From contig MGXU01000010.1 of NCBI GenBank assembly GCA_001801815.1, forward strand, positions 1 through 64,000: a stretch of DNA of 64,000 nt. Reading direction: 5' to 3'. A program made the position numbers and the translations under genes. The DNA is from Gammaproteobacteria bacterium RIFCSPHIGHO2_12_FULL_36_30 (GTDB taxonomy: Bacteria > Pseudomonadota > Gammaproteobacteria > Coxiellales > Coxiellaceae). Position 1 is the first letter of the stretch. Each line of letters begins with the position of its first letter. The notes under the pieces were generated by a model. It did not search any database. It saw only the letters and a program-made list of their open reading frames with translations, and was not told where the DNA came from. Positions 44,127 through 52,816 of this stretch are shown piece by piece.

Positions 44127-45109
44127 TTCGTATCAATTTCAACTGTGCAACTTGCACCAATTCGCAATGGAAAATTTTTATCGGGATTTATAATTTCAAC
44201 TCGTACCGGAAAACGCTGCGTGACTTTCACCCAATTTCCCGTTGCATTTTCAGCGGGCAATAATGAAAAACTAGAACCGCTGCCAGGACTAATACTTTTT
44301 ACAATCCCATTAAACGGATGTGATGGATACATATCAACATGCACAATCGCTTTTTGTCCTACACGTATGCGATTTAAATTCGTTTCTTTTAAATTCGCCA
44401 TCGCCCACCATAAATTATTTTCAACAAGTGAAAATAAAGATTCATATGCCGTAATAGTTTGTCCTGGTTGTAATTTAAATTCTGCTAATTGCCCATTTGC
44501 GGGTGCGACAATTTTTGTATAATGTAAATTTAATTGTGCTTGTGATAATGCTGATACTGCCATTTCTAATTCAGCATTATGCGAACCTTTTTTTCCTAAT
44601 TTTGCTTTTGCTTCATTTAAATTATCTTGCGCTGCTTTTACCGCTTGTTTTGCAACTGTTAATTCGCGTGTCACATTATCTTTGCCTGCTTTTGCATAAA
44701 ATCCTTCATCAGCAAGCGTTGCAATGCGATCATATGTTTTTTGTGTATTAATTAATTGCGCTTGCGATTGCGCTAATGCCGCTTGCGCTGCTTTTACTGC
44801 ATTTTCATTTGCAGTAATTTGTAGCTGGGTATTTTGCACATTTGCTTTTGCATTTTGTAGCGCGATTTCAAATGGTTTTGGATCGATCGTAAAAAGAAGT
44901 TGATTTTTTTTCACTTCTTCTAAATTTTTCACATAGACATTTTGTACTTTTCCATCTACTTGTGCAGCGACATTAATCACATGTGCTTCAATATAAGCAT
45001 CATCCGTATTCGGATATAATTTTTGATGATGCCAATAAGCAATGCCCGCAATAATCAATATTACTGTGATTAATGCGAGAATCGAATAGTTTATAATTTT
45101 GCGCGACAT
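44123..45109 (-). CDS. EmrA/HlyD-family membrane-fusion protein
   Basis: A 328-residue periplasmic adaptor. One N-terminal membrane helix (about 7-26, 'YSILALITVILIIAGIAYWH') is followed by 'NTDDAYIEAHVINVAAQVDG', a lipoyl half-motif, a coiled coil over about 75-175 rich in Ala/Gln/Lys, then the second half-motif 'IVAPANGQLAEFKLQPGQ' and a barrel domain. It links the MFS pump to the outer-membrane channel. First gene of the operon. Confidence 0.92.
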   Translation of the reverse strand: MSRKIINYSILALITVILIIAGIAYWHHQKLYPNTDDAYIEAHVINVAAQVDGKVQNVYVKNLEEVKKNQLLFTIDPKPFEIALQNAKANVQNTQLQITANENAVKAAQAALAQSQAQLINTQKTYDRIATLADEGFYAKAGKDNVTRELTVAKQAVKAAQDNLNEAKAKLGKKGSHNAELEMAVSALSQAQLNLHYTKIVAPANGQLAEFKLQPGQTITAYESLFSLVENNLWWAMANLKETNLNRIRVGQKAIVHVDMYPSHPFNGIVKSISPGSGSSFSLLPAENATGNWVKVTQRFPVRVEIINPDKNFPLRIGASCTVEIDTK

Positions 45110-45202
45110 TCTAATTACCTTGCAGAATAGCTAAAGTTTGTTTTATCTTATCATATTGCTCAAAGGATTTGAGTGGGATTTTAATGAATAAGGAGGTTTG
45201 AG

Positions 45203-45901
45203 ATGCACACAGCTGAAGAATTAACTGATGCTAATCGTAAAACAGCGCTAGAAACAATCGTGTTTAAAATTGTTGGCGCTTATTTTGGTGCAAATACCGC
45301 TAACGTTGGAATTACTCAGGCGGTTCAGGCAAGTCAAACGCGAAATCAAGCAATCGCAAATTTATTGTATGGATCGCTTCTTTTTATTGTTTTTGCAGGC
45401 TCTGGTTTTTTTGATTGGTTTTCTGGACGTATCGAAAGAATGGGGCTTGCTTCAGTTATCGAGGGACACGCTAACGGAAAAAAATTAGATGTAATTTTAG
45501 CTACACCACTTGTTTTAGGTGCTGGAATCATGTTTACCATCGCTTACCAACAATATCCAAGTGGAGAAAATAATTACTTAACGGGTTTTGCTATTGCTGT
45601 TCTTACTTTAGCAAATTATTTATCTGTGGGCACATCAACAAATATACCGGGACAAGTTGAGCGAATGATACGGCGTGCTACGATAGCAAGATTTCCAACA
45701 TTTGCAAGAAATGCAGTTCCTCGCGCTTTAAGTGAGCACACAGAAGAAGCTCGTCCATATCCAGATCATGAACCAACTAATAATGAAACTGCTGTACCGA
45801 CTATAAGTATAGATTCATCATTGTTATCACCTAGGAGACAAGCTCATATCACAATACCTGCGGTACCCGCTTCACGTTTATCGCCATCGCCGACATCATG
45901 A
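45203..45901 (+). CDS. Unrecognised membrane protein
   Basis: A 232-residue protein of no family I know, with a strong AAGGAGG site eight bases before the ATG. Three hydrophobic segments at about 52-73 ('IANLLYGSLLFIVFAGSGFF'), 95-117 ('VILATPLVLGAGIMFTIAY') and 127-144 ('LTGFAIAVLTLANYLSVG') are likely membrane helices. Residues 165-232 form a Pro/Ser/Thr-rich, probably disordered tail. The stop overlaps the acetyltransferase ATG, so the two are co-translated. The function cannot be inferred. Confidence 0.65.
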   Translation: MHTAEELTDANRKTALETIVFKIVGAYFGANTANVGITQAVQASQTRNQAIANLLYGSLLFIVFAGSGFFDWFSGRIERMGLASVIEGHANGKKLDVILATPLVLGAGIMFTIAYQQYPSGENNYLTGFAIAVLTLANYLSVGTSTNIPGQVERMIRRATIARFPTFARNAVPRALSEHTEEARPYPDHEPTNNETAVPTISIDSSLLSPRRQAHITIPAVPASRLSPSPTS

Positions 45902-46338
45902 GTATGAGAAAAGATTTTTACATTCGCACTGCAAATCTCGATGATTTATCTTCATTGCAAAATATTTTAAAAACAACGCCGACTGATTGGTCGGCGCTTA
46001 TTTTGCAAGATTGTTTTTCAGAAAATTATTTTCATTATGTAATTTGTGTTGATGAAAAAATTCGGGGATTTATTAGTTTAAAAAATAATATTGATCATTG
46101 GGAAATTTTGCAAATAGTGATTGATAAAAAATATCAGCGACAAAGGTTGGCAAAAAAATTATTACAATTTGTGATAAATGAAGCAGAGAAAAATAATATT
46201 AAAAAATTACAATTAGAAGTACGCGCAGGAAATCATGCCGCGATTTCTTTGTATGCGGTTTGTGGGTTTAAAAAAGTGGGTGTGCGAAAAAAATATTATC
46301 CCGATGGAGAAGATGCTGTTCTGATGGACTTTTCGTGA
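45898..46338 (+). CDS. GNAT-family N-acetyltransferase
   Basis: A 146-residue protein with the GNAT fold: 'FYIRTANLDDLSSLQNIL' (strand 1), 'GFISLKNNIDHWEILQIVID' (strands 3-4), the acetyl-CoA loop 'QRQRLAKKLLQFVINEAEKN' matching the Q/RxxGxG/A pattern imperfectly (RQRLAKKLL), and 'LEVRAGNHAAISLYAVCGFKKVGVRKKYYPDG' (in parts). The C-terminal half resembles RimI-type enzymes that acetylate protein N-termini. The substrate is unknown. Its 3' end overlaps the convergent PI-PLC-like gene by 43 bp. Confidence 0.85.
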   Translation: MSMRKDFYIRTANLDDLSSLQNILKTTPTDWSALILQDCFSENYFHYVICVDEKIRGFISLKNNIDHWEILQIVIDKKYQRQRLAKKLLQFVINEAEKNNIKKLQLEVRAGNHAAISLYAVCGFKKVGVRKKYYPDGEDAVLMDFS

Positions 46339-47414
46339 GTATACCATTTTTTTAATTCCGCCAATTTATTTTTCATTCTTGCTGTTGGCAATTTATTTTT
46401 TATTAAAAAACTTTGCGTATCATATTGTACTGCAAGCTGAACAATTGGACTATTTTTTGTGAACCAGTCTTGAATTACAATATTCATAGGTTGTGATCCA
46501 TATTCCGCAATATAATTATTAATCCAATTTTCTAATGATGAATTCACTAATAATTCTAGTCTTTTTATATTATTCGGAAATAATTTTGGATTAACAATTC
46601 CATCAATCACTTCATTCGTATTTTCAGTCTCAATGGTTTGCAATACAAAAAAATTATTTGATGATAAATAAGTTTTATCGCGAAATAGCATTTCAGCATT
46701 TAAAATATTTTCCAAATGATAAATATGTCCTGCATCTGGCCATGGTGAATTAATATTGCTTTCTGGCCAAAAATTATTTGCAACAGATTGTTGTGAATTC
46801 ATAAAAATAATCACATTGCGATTTGATGCGCGAATAGTTTTCATTGTATCGGTCACGTGATATGTATTTGGAATTTCATCGTTACCTAAATAATTTTGTA
46901 TTAATTGGACAAGTTGTGTTTCTTGCGCAGGTGTTGTTACATTGTAAATATGATTAATATCTAAAAAAATAATTTCACTTGGATTTTGTTGAATAAAAGT
47001 TTGAATTTGTTTTAATGCGGTTTTTAACCGCACACTAATTAATGCGTGACACAAATAAAAATGAGATTGATATAAACAAACTCGAAAATCAAGATATCGA
47101 ATACCATTATTTAATTGCTGTAAAATAGAGTAGGGCTGTGTTTTTGACCAAGCCGCAACAATTGGACGCACAATTGATTTCGGTAAAATATTGCTGATTT
47201 CTTCAAACCAAATTGGCAATGGATCATCGGGACTCAATGAAAATTTAGATTGTGGTTTAATATCATACGTTCCGGAATCGTGTGTGCCAGGAATAATTAA
47301 TTGATTTAAAATACGATCGTTTGGAATTTGTGACATCCAATTTGCATTGGAAGCAAACAGTATTGTGTTGCATAAAAATAAAATAAATAAAAACAAAATT
47401 TTTTTGTAATACAC
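46296..47414 (-). CDS. Secreted PI-PLC-like phosphodiesterase
   Basis: A 372-residue protein with a signal peptide (about 1-21, 'ILFLFILFLCNTILFA|SN') and a PI-PLC X-type TIM barrel. The first catalytic His is in 'QLIIPGTHDSGTYDI', the Arg/Asp motif in 'GIRYLDFRVCLYQ', the second His in 'FYLCHALISVRLKTALKQI', then 'PSEIIFLDINHIYN'. Bacterial homologues cleave phosphatidylinositol or GPI-type lipids, and a secreted form may act on host membranes; that role is inferred. The start is GTG with AAGGA eight bases upstream. The C-terminal 43 bp overlap the acetyltransferase gene. Confidence 0.82.
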   Translation of the reverse strand: MYYKKILFLFILFLCNTILFASNANWMSQIPNDRILNQLIIPGTHDSGTYDIKPQSKFSLSPDDPLPIWFEEISNILPKSIVRPIVAAWSKTQPYSILQQLNNGIRYLDFRVCLYQSHFYLCHALISVRLKTALKQIQTFIQQNPSEIIFLDINHIYNVTTPAQETQLVQLIQNYLGNDEIPNTYHVTDTMKTIRASNRNVIIFMNSQQSVANNFWPESNINSPWPDAGHIYHLENILNAEMLFRDKTYLSSNNFFVLQTIETENTNEVIDGIVNPKLFPNNIKRLELLVNSSLENWINNYIAEYGSQPMNIVIQDWFTKNSPIVQLAVQYDTQSFLIKNKLPTARMKNKLAELKKWYTHEKSIRTASSPSG

Positions 47415-47438
47415 TTTTTTCGTCCTTGAAAATATGTT

Positions 47439-47459
47439 GTTAACTGTTAACTGTTAACT
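47439..47459. repeat. Three tandem GTTAACT heptamers at the end of the cysteine-dioxygenase-like gene
   Basis: Units start at 47439, 47446 and 47453. GTTAAC is itself a palindrome, so every unit carries TAA on both strands. The middle unit supplies the stop codon of the gene read on the minus strand. Confidence 0.8.
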
Positions 47460-48010
47460 GTTTGTCTCACAATAAATGGTTGCACTGTCTTTTTTTCCGG
47501 ATCAAATTTTTTGCGATTAGTGTGATTAAAATGCTTTCCGTAAACATGTAATGATACAGAAACACCTTCATTCATAGGATTTACAACACTGTGAATATCA
47601 TCTGTTTTCATCGTAACAATATCACCTGGTTTGCATTCAATTATTTTTCCGCGTGTAATGTGTGCAAAATCCGGTTTACTTTTATCATCGTGTCTATCCC
47701 AAAAAATATTATGTTCTACACCTTTCACACAACCAATGACGGCCCACGTGTCATGATCATGTGGTGGAGTTTCGCGATAAGATGGCCATGATGTAATAAT
47801 GACCGCGAGTGTATGATCTTCATTTTCTGCTATTAAATGAGAACCAAAACCTTGCTCTTCATCAATTTGATAAAAACGATTTTCAAACCATGCATCAGGT
47901 TTTGTAATAAATTTTTCAACAAGTGGCTTCACTTGATGAATAATTTTTTCTTCGCGTTGTGATAAATTAATTTGTCGTAACGCTTGAATAAGTGATTGCA
48001 GTCCTGACAT
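47447..48010 (-). CDS. Cysteine dioxygenase-like cupin
   Basis: A 187-residue cupin of the cysteine dioxygenase family. Iron ligands: His-x-His in 'PPHDHDTWAVIGCVKGVEHN' and a later His in 'DDIHSVVNP'. 'NRFYQIDEEQGFGSHLIAEN' and 'IFWDRHDD' support the match. The family oxidises thiols such as cysteine or 3-mercaptopropionate to sulfinic acids. GGAAA precedes the ATG. The C-terminal residues and stop codon lie inside a heptamer tandem repeat. It lies downstream of recN and the gene at 48024. Confidence 0.82.
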   Translation of the reverse strand: MSGLQSLIQALRQINLSQREEKIIHQVKPLVEKFITKPDAWFENRFYQIDEEQGFGSHLIAENEDHTLAVIITSWPSYRETPPHDHDTWAVIGCVKGVEHNIFWDRHDDKSKPDFAHITRGKIIECKPGDIVTMKTDDIHSVVNPMNEGVSVSLHVYGKHFNHTNRKKFDPEKKTVQPFIVRQTVNS

Positions 48011-48023
48011 GGTTAATTTCCAT

Positions 48024-48761
48024 TTATTTTTTTGTGTTGTCGATAAAGTTGTGAGGTCTTAATACCGCAGTATGTGATTTTCCAGCTAAACTCCCTTCTA
48101 AATTTTTTGCAATATTTTCAAAGCTCCCACCTTTAATTCCAGTTACTTTGTGAAAAACGTCTTCTGAAATTTTTATAGTTTCTTTGACTGTTGCTTCTGA
48201 TTTTGGATCAAGATCATGTAATGCTTTTAATGCGCCGATAATTGCAGCACCTTTTTCTACTTCATTTGCAATCGATGGTTGTGCAGTTATGTCTGCGTTA
48301 GCACTTGCTTTCGCATCTGCGCTCGCCGCTTTAGCTTCATACTTCTCTTCAATATTTTCCGCTTGTTGTGTTTGAATTTGATTATCGATTTCGCTGATAA
48401 TCATGCTGGCAACTTCATTCATTTGTAGTGATACTTGCGTATTGGGATTATTTAATGCATTTTGCATATTAATTGGATTGGATAAATCATTTTCTGATTG
48501 AGCAGGATTGTTCAGTGTTGTTAATGCACTATTAATTTTTGCATTCAAGTTTGCCATGAAATTTTTTCCAGCCTGATCAAAAATTGCGAGCGCTTGATCT
48601 TCTGTTATTTTTCCACTGTTGATTTGACCCTGTAAATTAAGGCTATTAACATATCTTGCAAGCGCAATTTGTACTGGTTGTTGATTGAGTATCGCATCTC
48701 GAAATAATTTATTACTGTTCGTTAATCCAAAACCATCTTTTTGCCACGATTGTCGACTCAT
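48024..48761 (-). CDS. Unrecognised Ala/Asn/Gln-rich protein
   Basis: A 245-residue, hydrophilic protein with no family I recognise, no signal peptide and no membrane helix. Residues 40-135 are Gln/Asn-rich and helical-looking. Residues 136-160 are a low-complexity stretch ('YEAKAASADAKASANADITA'), and the C-terminal third is more ordered ('EVEKGAAIIGALKALHDLDP'). AGGATA precedes the ATG. It lies three bases after recN and 13 bp before the cysteine-dioxygenase-like gene, so it may be transcribed with them. A secreted substrate or structural protein is possible but unsupported. Confidence 0.6.
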   Translation of the reverse strand: MSRQSWQKDGFGLTNSNKLFRDAILNQQPVQIALARYVNSLNLQGQINSGKITEDQALAIFDQAGKNFMANLNAKINSALTTLNNPAQSENDLSNPINMQNALNNPNTQVSLQMNEVASMIISEIDNQIQTQQAENIEEKYEAKAASADAKASANADITAQPSIANEVEKGAAIIGALKALHDLDPKSEATVKETIKISEDVFHKVTGIKGGSFENIAKNLEGSLAGKSHTAVLRPHNFIDNTKK

Positions 48762-48763
48762 AT

Positions 48764-50431
48764 TTATCCTATGGTTTCTAATAATTCATTTGCATGTTGT
48801 AAACTTTTTTCTGTAATTTTTGATCCGCTTAACATTCGCGCTAATTCTTTTGTGCGATCTTTATTATTCAATAATCGTATTGCCGTCGTCGTTGATTTTC
48901 CATCTGTAATTTTTTCTGCAAAAAAATGATGATGTCCATTTGCTGCAACTTGTGGCAAATGTGTTACGCATAATACTTGTGCGTTATTACTTAATTGACG
49001 TAATAATTTTCCAACTAAATCAGCTGTTTTTCCACCGACGCCAGAATCTACTTCATCAAAAATTAATGTCGGTGTATTTTTTTGTTCCGCCGTTAATACT
49101 TGTATGATTAAACTTAAACGCGATAATTCACCGCCAGAAACAATTTGTGATAAATCATGTGGAGTTTGTCCGGGATTAGTCGCAATTAAAAAATGAATTT
49201 TTTCGCTACCGATATTGCTGATGGGTGATTCATTTGTTTGTAATTGAATGTCGAATTTTCCGCCATTCATTCCTAATTGTTGCATTTGATCAGTAATCGC
49301 AACACATAATTTTTTCGCCGCTTTTTGTCTTTTTAAAGTTAATTGTTTTGCATTTTCTTGATAATTTTTTAAGATCTTATTTTGTTGCATTTCTAAATCA
49401 GTGATTGTTTCATCTGATTTCTCTAAAAGTAAAATTTTTTGTCGTAAGGAATTTTCAATGTCGGTTAATTGTGTTGGGTCGATATGATGTTTGCGTGCGA
49501 TGTCTTGCAATAAGCTCAAACGTTTTTCTATTTTTTCTAATTGCTCGCCACTAAAATCAATTGTGTTGCAATATTGTTGCAGCGCATCACGCGCTTCATC
49601 TAAATGAATTGTTGCAGTTTGTAATAATGATCTAATATTTTCAATTTTAGAATCGTCTGTGCGAATAGTATTTAAATGCTGTAATGATTGATGTGTTAAA
49701 TTATTTGCTGCAGGACTATTTTCATTTTCTAATAATAAAAGCGCTTCGTGTAACGTTGTCGAAAATTGTTTTGCGTGATGCAATTGTTGAAATTGTGTAA
49801 ATAATTTTTCATATTCATTTTCTTGAATTGCACAATTTTCTAATTCTTCTAATTGATATTGCCATAAATTTAAATCGGATGTTTTGTTTTGTATTTGTTT
49901 TTTTAATATTTGCACTTCGCGATCAATTGATTTCCATTCGTCATAATATGTCTGTATTTTCAGTAATAAATCACTATTATTTGCGTAGCGATCGAGTAAT
50001 TCGCGTTGATCATCTGATTTTAATAAACGTTGATGTTGATGTTGTCCGTGAATAGATAAAACATACTCTGAAAAAGTGCGCACCAATTGTTGCGGAATGG
50101 GAATGCCATTAATTGTTGTGCGTGAAGGTTTGTCTTGATCGATGATGCGGCGAATTATACATTCGTTATCGTTTGGTAAATCATTTGCTGCTAGCCATTT
50201 TTTTGCATCAGTTAAATTATTTAAATCAAAACATAGTGTGATATCGCAAGTTTTTTCACCGGGATAAATCATGTTTGAATCTGCGCGACCGCCTAAACCA
50301 ATTTCAATTGCGTCAATCCAAATTGATTTTCCAGCACCGGTTTCGCCGGTTAAAACATGTAGACCATTTTGAAAATCTAATGAAAGTGATTTGACGATGA
50401 TGAAGTTTTTGATGTGGATGTGATTTAACAT
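48764..50431 (-). CDS. recN: DNA repair protein RecN
   Basis: A 555-residue SMC-like ATPase acting in double-strand-break repair. Walker A is 'LTGETGAGKSIWIDAIEIGL' near residue 30, a long coiled coil occupies the middle, and the signature 'QIVSGGELSRLSLIIQVL' is followed by Walker B 'PTLIFDEVDSGVGGKTADLV' and 'LCVTHLPQVAANGHHHFF'. It is a single base after nadK and in the same orientation, a pairing common in gammaproteobacteria. Confidence 0.95.
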   Translation of the reverse strand: MLNHIHIKNFIIVKSLSLDFQNGLHVLTGETGAGKSIWIDAIEIGLGGRADSNMIYPGEKTCDITLCFDLNNLTDAKKWLAANDLPNDNECIIRRIIDQDKPSRTTINGIPIPQQLVRTFSEYVLSIHGQHQHQRLLKSDDQRELLDRYANNSDLLLKIQTYYDEWKSIDREVQILKKQIQNKTSDLNLWQYQLEELENCAIQENEYEKLFTQFQQLHHAKQFSTTLHEALLLLENENSPAANNLTHQSLQHLNTIRTDDSKIENIRSLLQTATIHLDEARDALQQYCNTIDFSGEQLEKIEKRLSLLQDIARKHHIDPTQLTDIENSLRQKILLLEKSDETITDLEMQQNKILKNYQENAKQLTLKRQKAAKKLCVAITDQMQQLGMNGGKFDIQLQTNESPISNIGSEKIHFLIATNPGQTPHDLSQIVSGGELSRLSLIIQVLTAEQKNTPTLIFDEVDSGVGGKTADLVGKLLRQLSNNAQVLCVTHLPQVAANGHHHFFAEKITDGKSTTTAIRLLNNKDRTKELARMLSGSKITEKSLQHANELLETIG

Positions 50432-50432
50432 A

Positions 50433-51284
50433 CTACACTTGCCAGCCTAATTTATCTCGCAACGTTTCAAAATAAGCATAATTATCAGGATGAATAAGCT
50501 GTAATGATTTTTTATTTTTTGTAATTTGAATGCGACTTCCAGGTTTCATTGTGATTCGATCTTGACCGTCGCAACTAATGCAAGGTGATACTTCATTTTC
50601 TTTGCAAATTAATAATTCAATTTTTGCATCGCCATCAACAACAATAGGGCGACTGCTTAACGTGTGTGGAAACATTGGTACCAATACAATTGCATTTAAA
50701 TGTGGATGTAAAATGGGGCCGCCGCCAGATAATGCGTAAGCAGTTGAACCGGTTGGTGTTGCAATAATTAAACCATCTGCGCGTTGATGGCAAACGAATT
50801 GATCTTGAATAAAAATATCAAACTCAATTAATTGTGCAGTGTCGCCGGGTAATAACACAACGTCATTTAATGCTACACCTAATTGTTTTTTTTGATGTGA
50901 TGCAGTTAATAAAAATCTTTTTTCGCTAGTATAATTTCCTGAAATAACATCACCAATTTTGGATAATTCATTTGGATGAATGTCAGTTAAAAAACCTAAA
51001 CGTCCGCGATTAATCCCCAATACAGGAATTTCATTTGGTGTGGCACAATGTGCAGCATTTAATAAATTGCCATCACCACCAACAACAATCATTAATTCTA
51101 TTTCGGCAGGAATTTTATTTTCAGAAAATGTGGGAAGATTATTTTTTCCCATTATTTTTGCTGTATTTTCTTCGATATAAATTTCGCATTTCTTTTTTAA
51201 TAAATAATTTTTAATTGCGTCGAGTGTGTCGGCGCTGTTTGTGCCGACGCGGGTGATGAGGGCGATGTGATTAAATGGTTTCAT
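50433..51284 (-). CDS. nadK: NAD kinase
   Basis: A 283-residue enzyme making NADP from NAD and ATP. Motifs: 'MIVVGGDGNLLNAAHCA' (GGDG), 'VLGINRGRLGFLTDIHPNEL', 'QRADGLIIATPTGSTAYALSGGGPILHP' (in parts) and 'SSRPIVVDGDAKIELLI'. It is coupled to recN downstream. Confidence 0.95.
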   Translation of the reverse strand: MKPFNHIALITRVGTNSADTLDAIKNYLLKKKCEIYIEENTAKIMGKNNLPTFSENKIPAEIELMIVVGGDGNLLNAAHCATPNEIPVLGINRGRLGFLTDIHPNELSKIGDVISGNYTSEKRFLLTASHQKKQLGVALNDVVLLPGDTAQLIEFDIFIQDQFVCHQRADGLIIATPTGSTAYALSGGGPILHPHLNAIVLVPMFPHTLSSRPIVVDGDAKIELLICKENEVSPCISCDGQDRITMKPGSRIQITKNKKSLQLIHPDNYAYFETLRDKLGWQV

Positions 51285-51304
51285 GCAGTTAGCTTACCAC
51301 TAAT

Positions 51305-52078
51305 TTATTTTCCAATATATCCGTGTATTTTTGCCCAAATAATTCCTAAATATTCATGTAACGCAATATCACTCACAATTAAACTATTTGCATTCGGAAT
51401 GCACCACGTAGCGAAATCATAACGATATCCTAAATATTGCGTTGGTGCTGCAATTGGATGCATGTTGAGAGCTTCAAATAATGCCATTGCGCGTGGCATG
51501 TGATACGCCGATGTTACTAAAATAAATTGATTTTCGCCGATTAATTTTCGAATAAATAATGCTTCTTGATGTGTGTCTTGTGAACCATCTTCTAAAACAA
51601 TATTATTGCGATTAACGCCAAGCATTACCGCTGTATTTCGCATTTTTCCTGCAACCGCTGGCGATCGAAATACGCGTCCGCCCGATAAAATTAATTGTGC
51701 TTCGGGATTATTTTTTTCTGCTTCTTTTAATAAGCGAATACCTTCAACTAAACGAGACAAAGAAGCTGAGTTTAACGTTAAATTCGGTGGATAATCTTTT
51801 CCACCGCTAACGCCGCCACCTAATACAACAATTTCTGTAATATTTTTTGGCGGATACATTAGTGGCGCATATTGCGATTGCAATTCATCTAGCAATGTGA
51901 CCGAAATGGGATTTAAACTAAAAAGAGTAATAATAAAAAAGCCAATAAAAAAACATGCGTTTCGCATGTGTTTTGCGCGACTGATGATTAATAAAATAAT
52001 ACCAGCTAAAATCCATAACAAACCAAACGGCAAAGGAAGCAAAAAACCAGAAACCATTTTTTTAAGCCAGAAAGTCAT
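51305..52078 (-). CDS. ElyC/SanA/YdcF-family (DUF218) envelope protein
   Basis: A 257-residue protein with two N-terminal membrane helices (about 9-33 and 39-57) and a DUF218 domain: 'TEIVVLGGGVSGGKDYPPN', 'LSRLVEGIRLLKEAEKN', 'QLILSGGRVFRSPAVAGKMR', 'IVLEDGSQDTHQEALFI', 'FILVTSAYHMPRAMALFEAL'. This arrangement matches ElyC, which supports peptidoglycan precursor metabolism in E. coli. It lies 20 bp upstream of nadK on the same strand and is divergent from grpE. Confidence 0.85.
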   Translation of the reverse strand: MTFWLKKMVSGFLLPLPFGLLWILAGIILLIISRAKHMRNACFFIGFFIITLFSLNPISVTLLDELQSQYAPLMYPPKNITEIVVLGGGVSGGKDYPPNLTLNSASLSRLVEGIRLLKEAEKNNPEAQLILSGGRVFRSPAVAGKMRNTAVMLGVNRNNIVLEDGSQDTHQEALFIRKLIGENQFILVTSAYHMPRAMALFEALNMHPIAAPTQYLGYRYDFATWCIPNANSLIVSDIALHEYLGIIWAKIHGYIGK

Positions 52079-52086
52079 TAATAATC

Positions 52087-52114
52087 CTTGAAGTTTTGCA
52101 GATAAGCCCTATAT
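52087..52114 (+). promoter_or_regulatory. Sigma-32-type heat-shock promoter of grpE
   Basis: -35 CTTGAAG (52087-52093), 13-bp spacer, -10 CCCTATAT (52107-52114), close to the sigma-32 consensus CTTGAAA / CCCCATnT. The grpE ATG is 30 bp downstream. Confidence 0.7.
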
Positions 52115-52144
52115 TTGAGTAAGTATCATAAGTGGAGTGTGGAC

Positions 52145-52753
52145 ATGAGTCAAAAAGAAGAATCATCATCGAAAGATAAATGGCGTGATTTTGAAGAAAA
52201 AGAAATTCATGCGGAATCTGGTGAGGTGGTGGATGATGCGCATTTGTTAACTGACGATGATGATTTGTATGCGGATAATACTTCAGCTAAAACATTACAA
52301 GATCGTATTAACATATTGGAAAAACAAGTTGATTCTTATAAAGATCAAGTTGCGCGTGCACATGCTGAAATGGATAATACGCGACGTCGCATGGATCAAG
52401 AGTTAAGTAAAGCGCGTAAATTTGGCGTGGAACGATTGGTTTCTGAGCTTATTCCGGTTGTGGATGGTTTGGTGAGCGGCATGGCAGGCGCGGTTTCTGA
52501 TAATAAAGAAGTGAAATCGATGCGTCATGGAATGGAATTAACATTAGATATTTTAAATAAATTATTGGAAAAAAACGGAATAACACAGATTGATCCGAAA
52601 ATTGGTGATGTGTTTGATGCAACGCAACATGAAGCGATGTCAATGCGCGCTGATCCGAACGCGAAACCACATACGATTTTACAAGTATTGCAAAAAGGCT
52701 ATGCTTTGCACGGGCGAGTGATACGTGCGGCGATGGTAATCGTGGCAAGTTAA
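52145..52753 (+). CDS. grpE: Nucleotide exchange factor GrpE
   Basis: A 202-residue GrpE. An acidic, flexible N-terminus precedes a long helix ('LQDRINILEKQVDSYKDQVA', 'HAEMDNTRRRMDQELSKARK') and the C-terminal beta domain 'KNGITQIDPKIGDVFDATQHEAMSM' (in parts) with 'VLQKGYALHGRVIRAAMVIV'. It releases ADP from DnaK. The ATG at 52145 follows GGAG; an in-frame ATG ten codons upstream would lie almost on the transcription start. Confidence 0.95.
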   Translation: MSQKEESSSKDKWRDFEEKEIHAESGEVVDDAHLLTDDDDLYADNTSAKTLQDRINILEKQVDSYKDQVARAHAEMDNTRRRMDQELSKARKFGVERLVSELIPVVDGLVSGMAGAVSDNKEVKSMRHGMELTLDILNKLLEKNGITQIDPKIGDVFDATQHEAMSMRADPNAKPHTILQVLQKGYALHGRVIRAAMVIVAS

Positions 52754-52756
52754 GGG

Positions 52757-52785
52757 CTTGAAAACGAAAATATAACCCCCATTTA
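52757..52785 (+). promoter_or_regulatory. Consensus sigma-32 promoter of dnaK
   Basis: CTTGAAA (52757-52763), 13-bp spacer, CCCCATTTA (52777-52785): a perfect heat-shock promoter just after the grpE stop and 31 bp before the dnaK ATG. dnaKJ can therefore be induced separately from grpE. Confidence 0.85.
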
Positions 52786-52816
52786 ATACATAACGAATTT
52801 TAACGAGGAAAAGAAA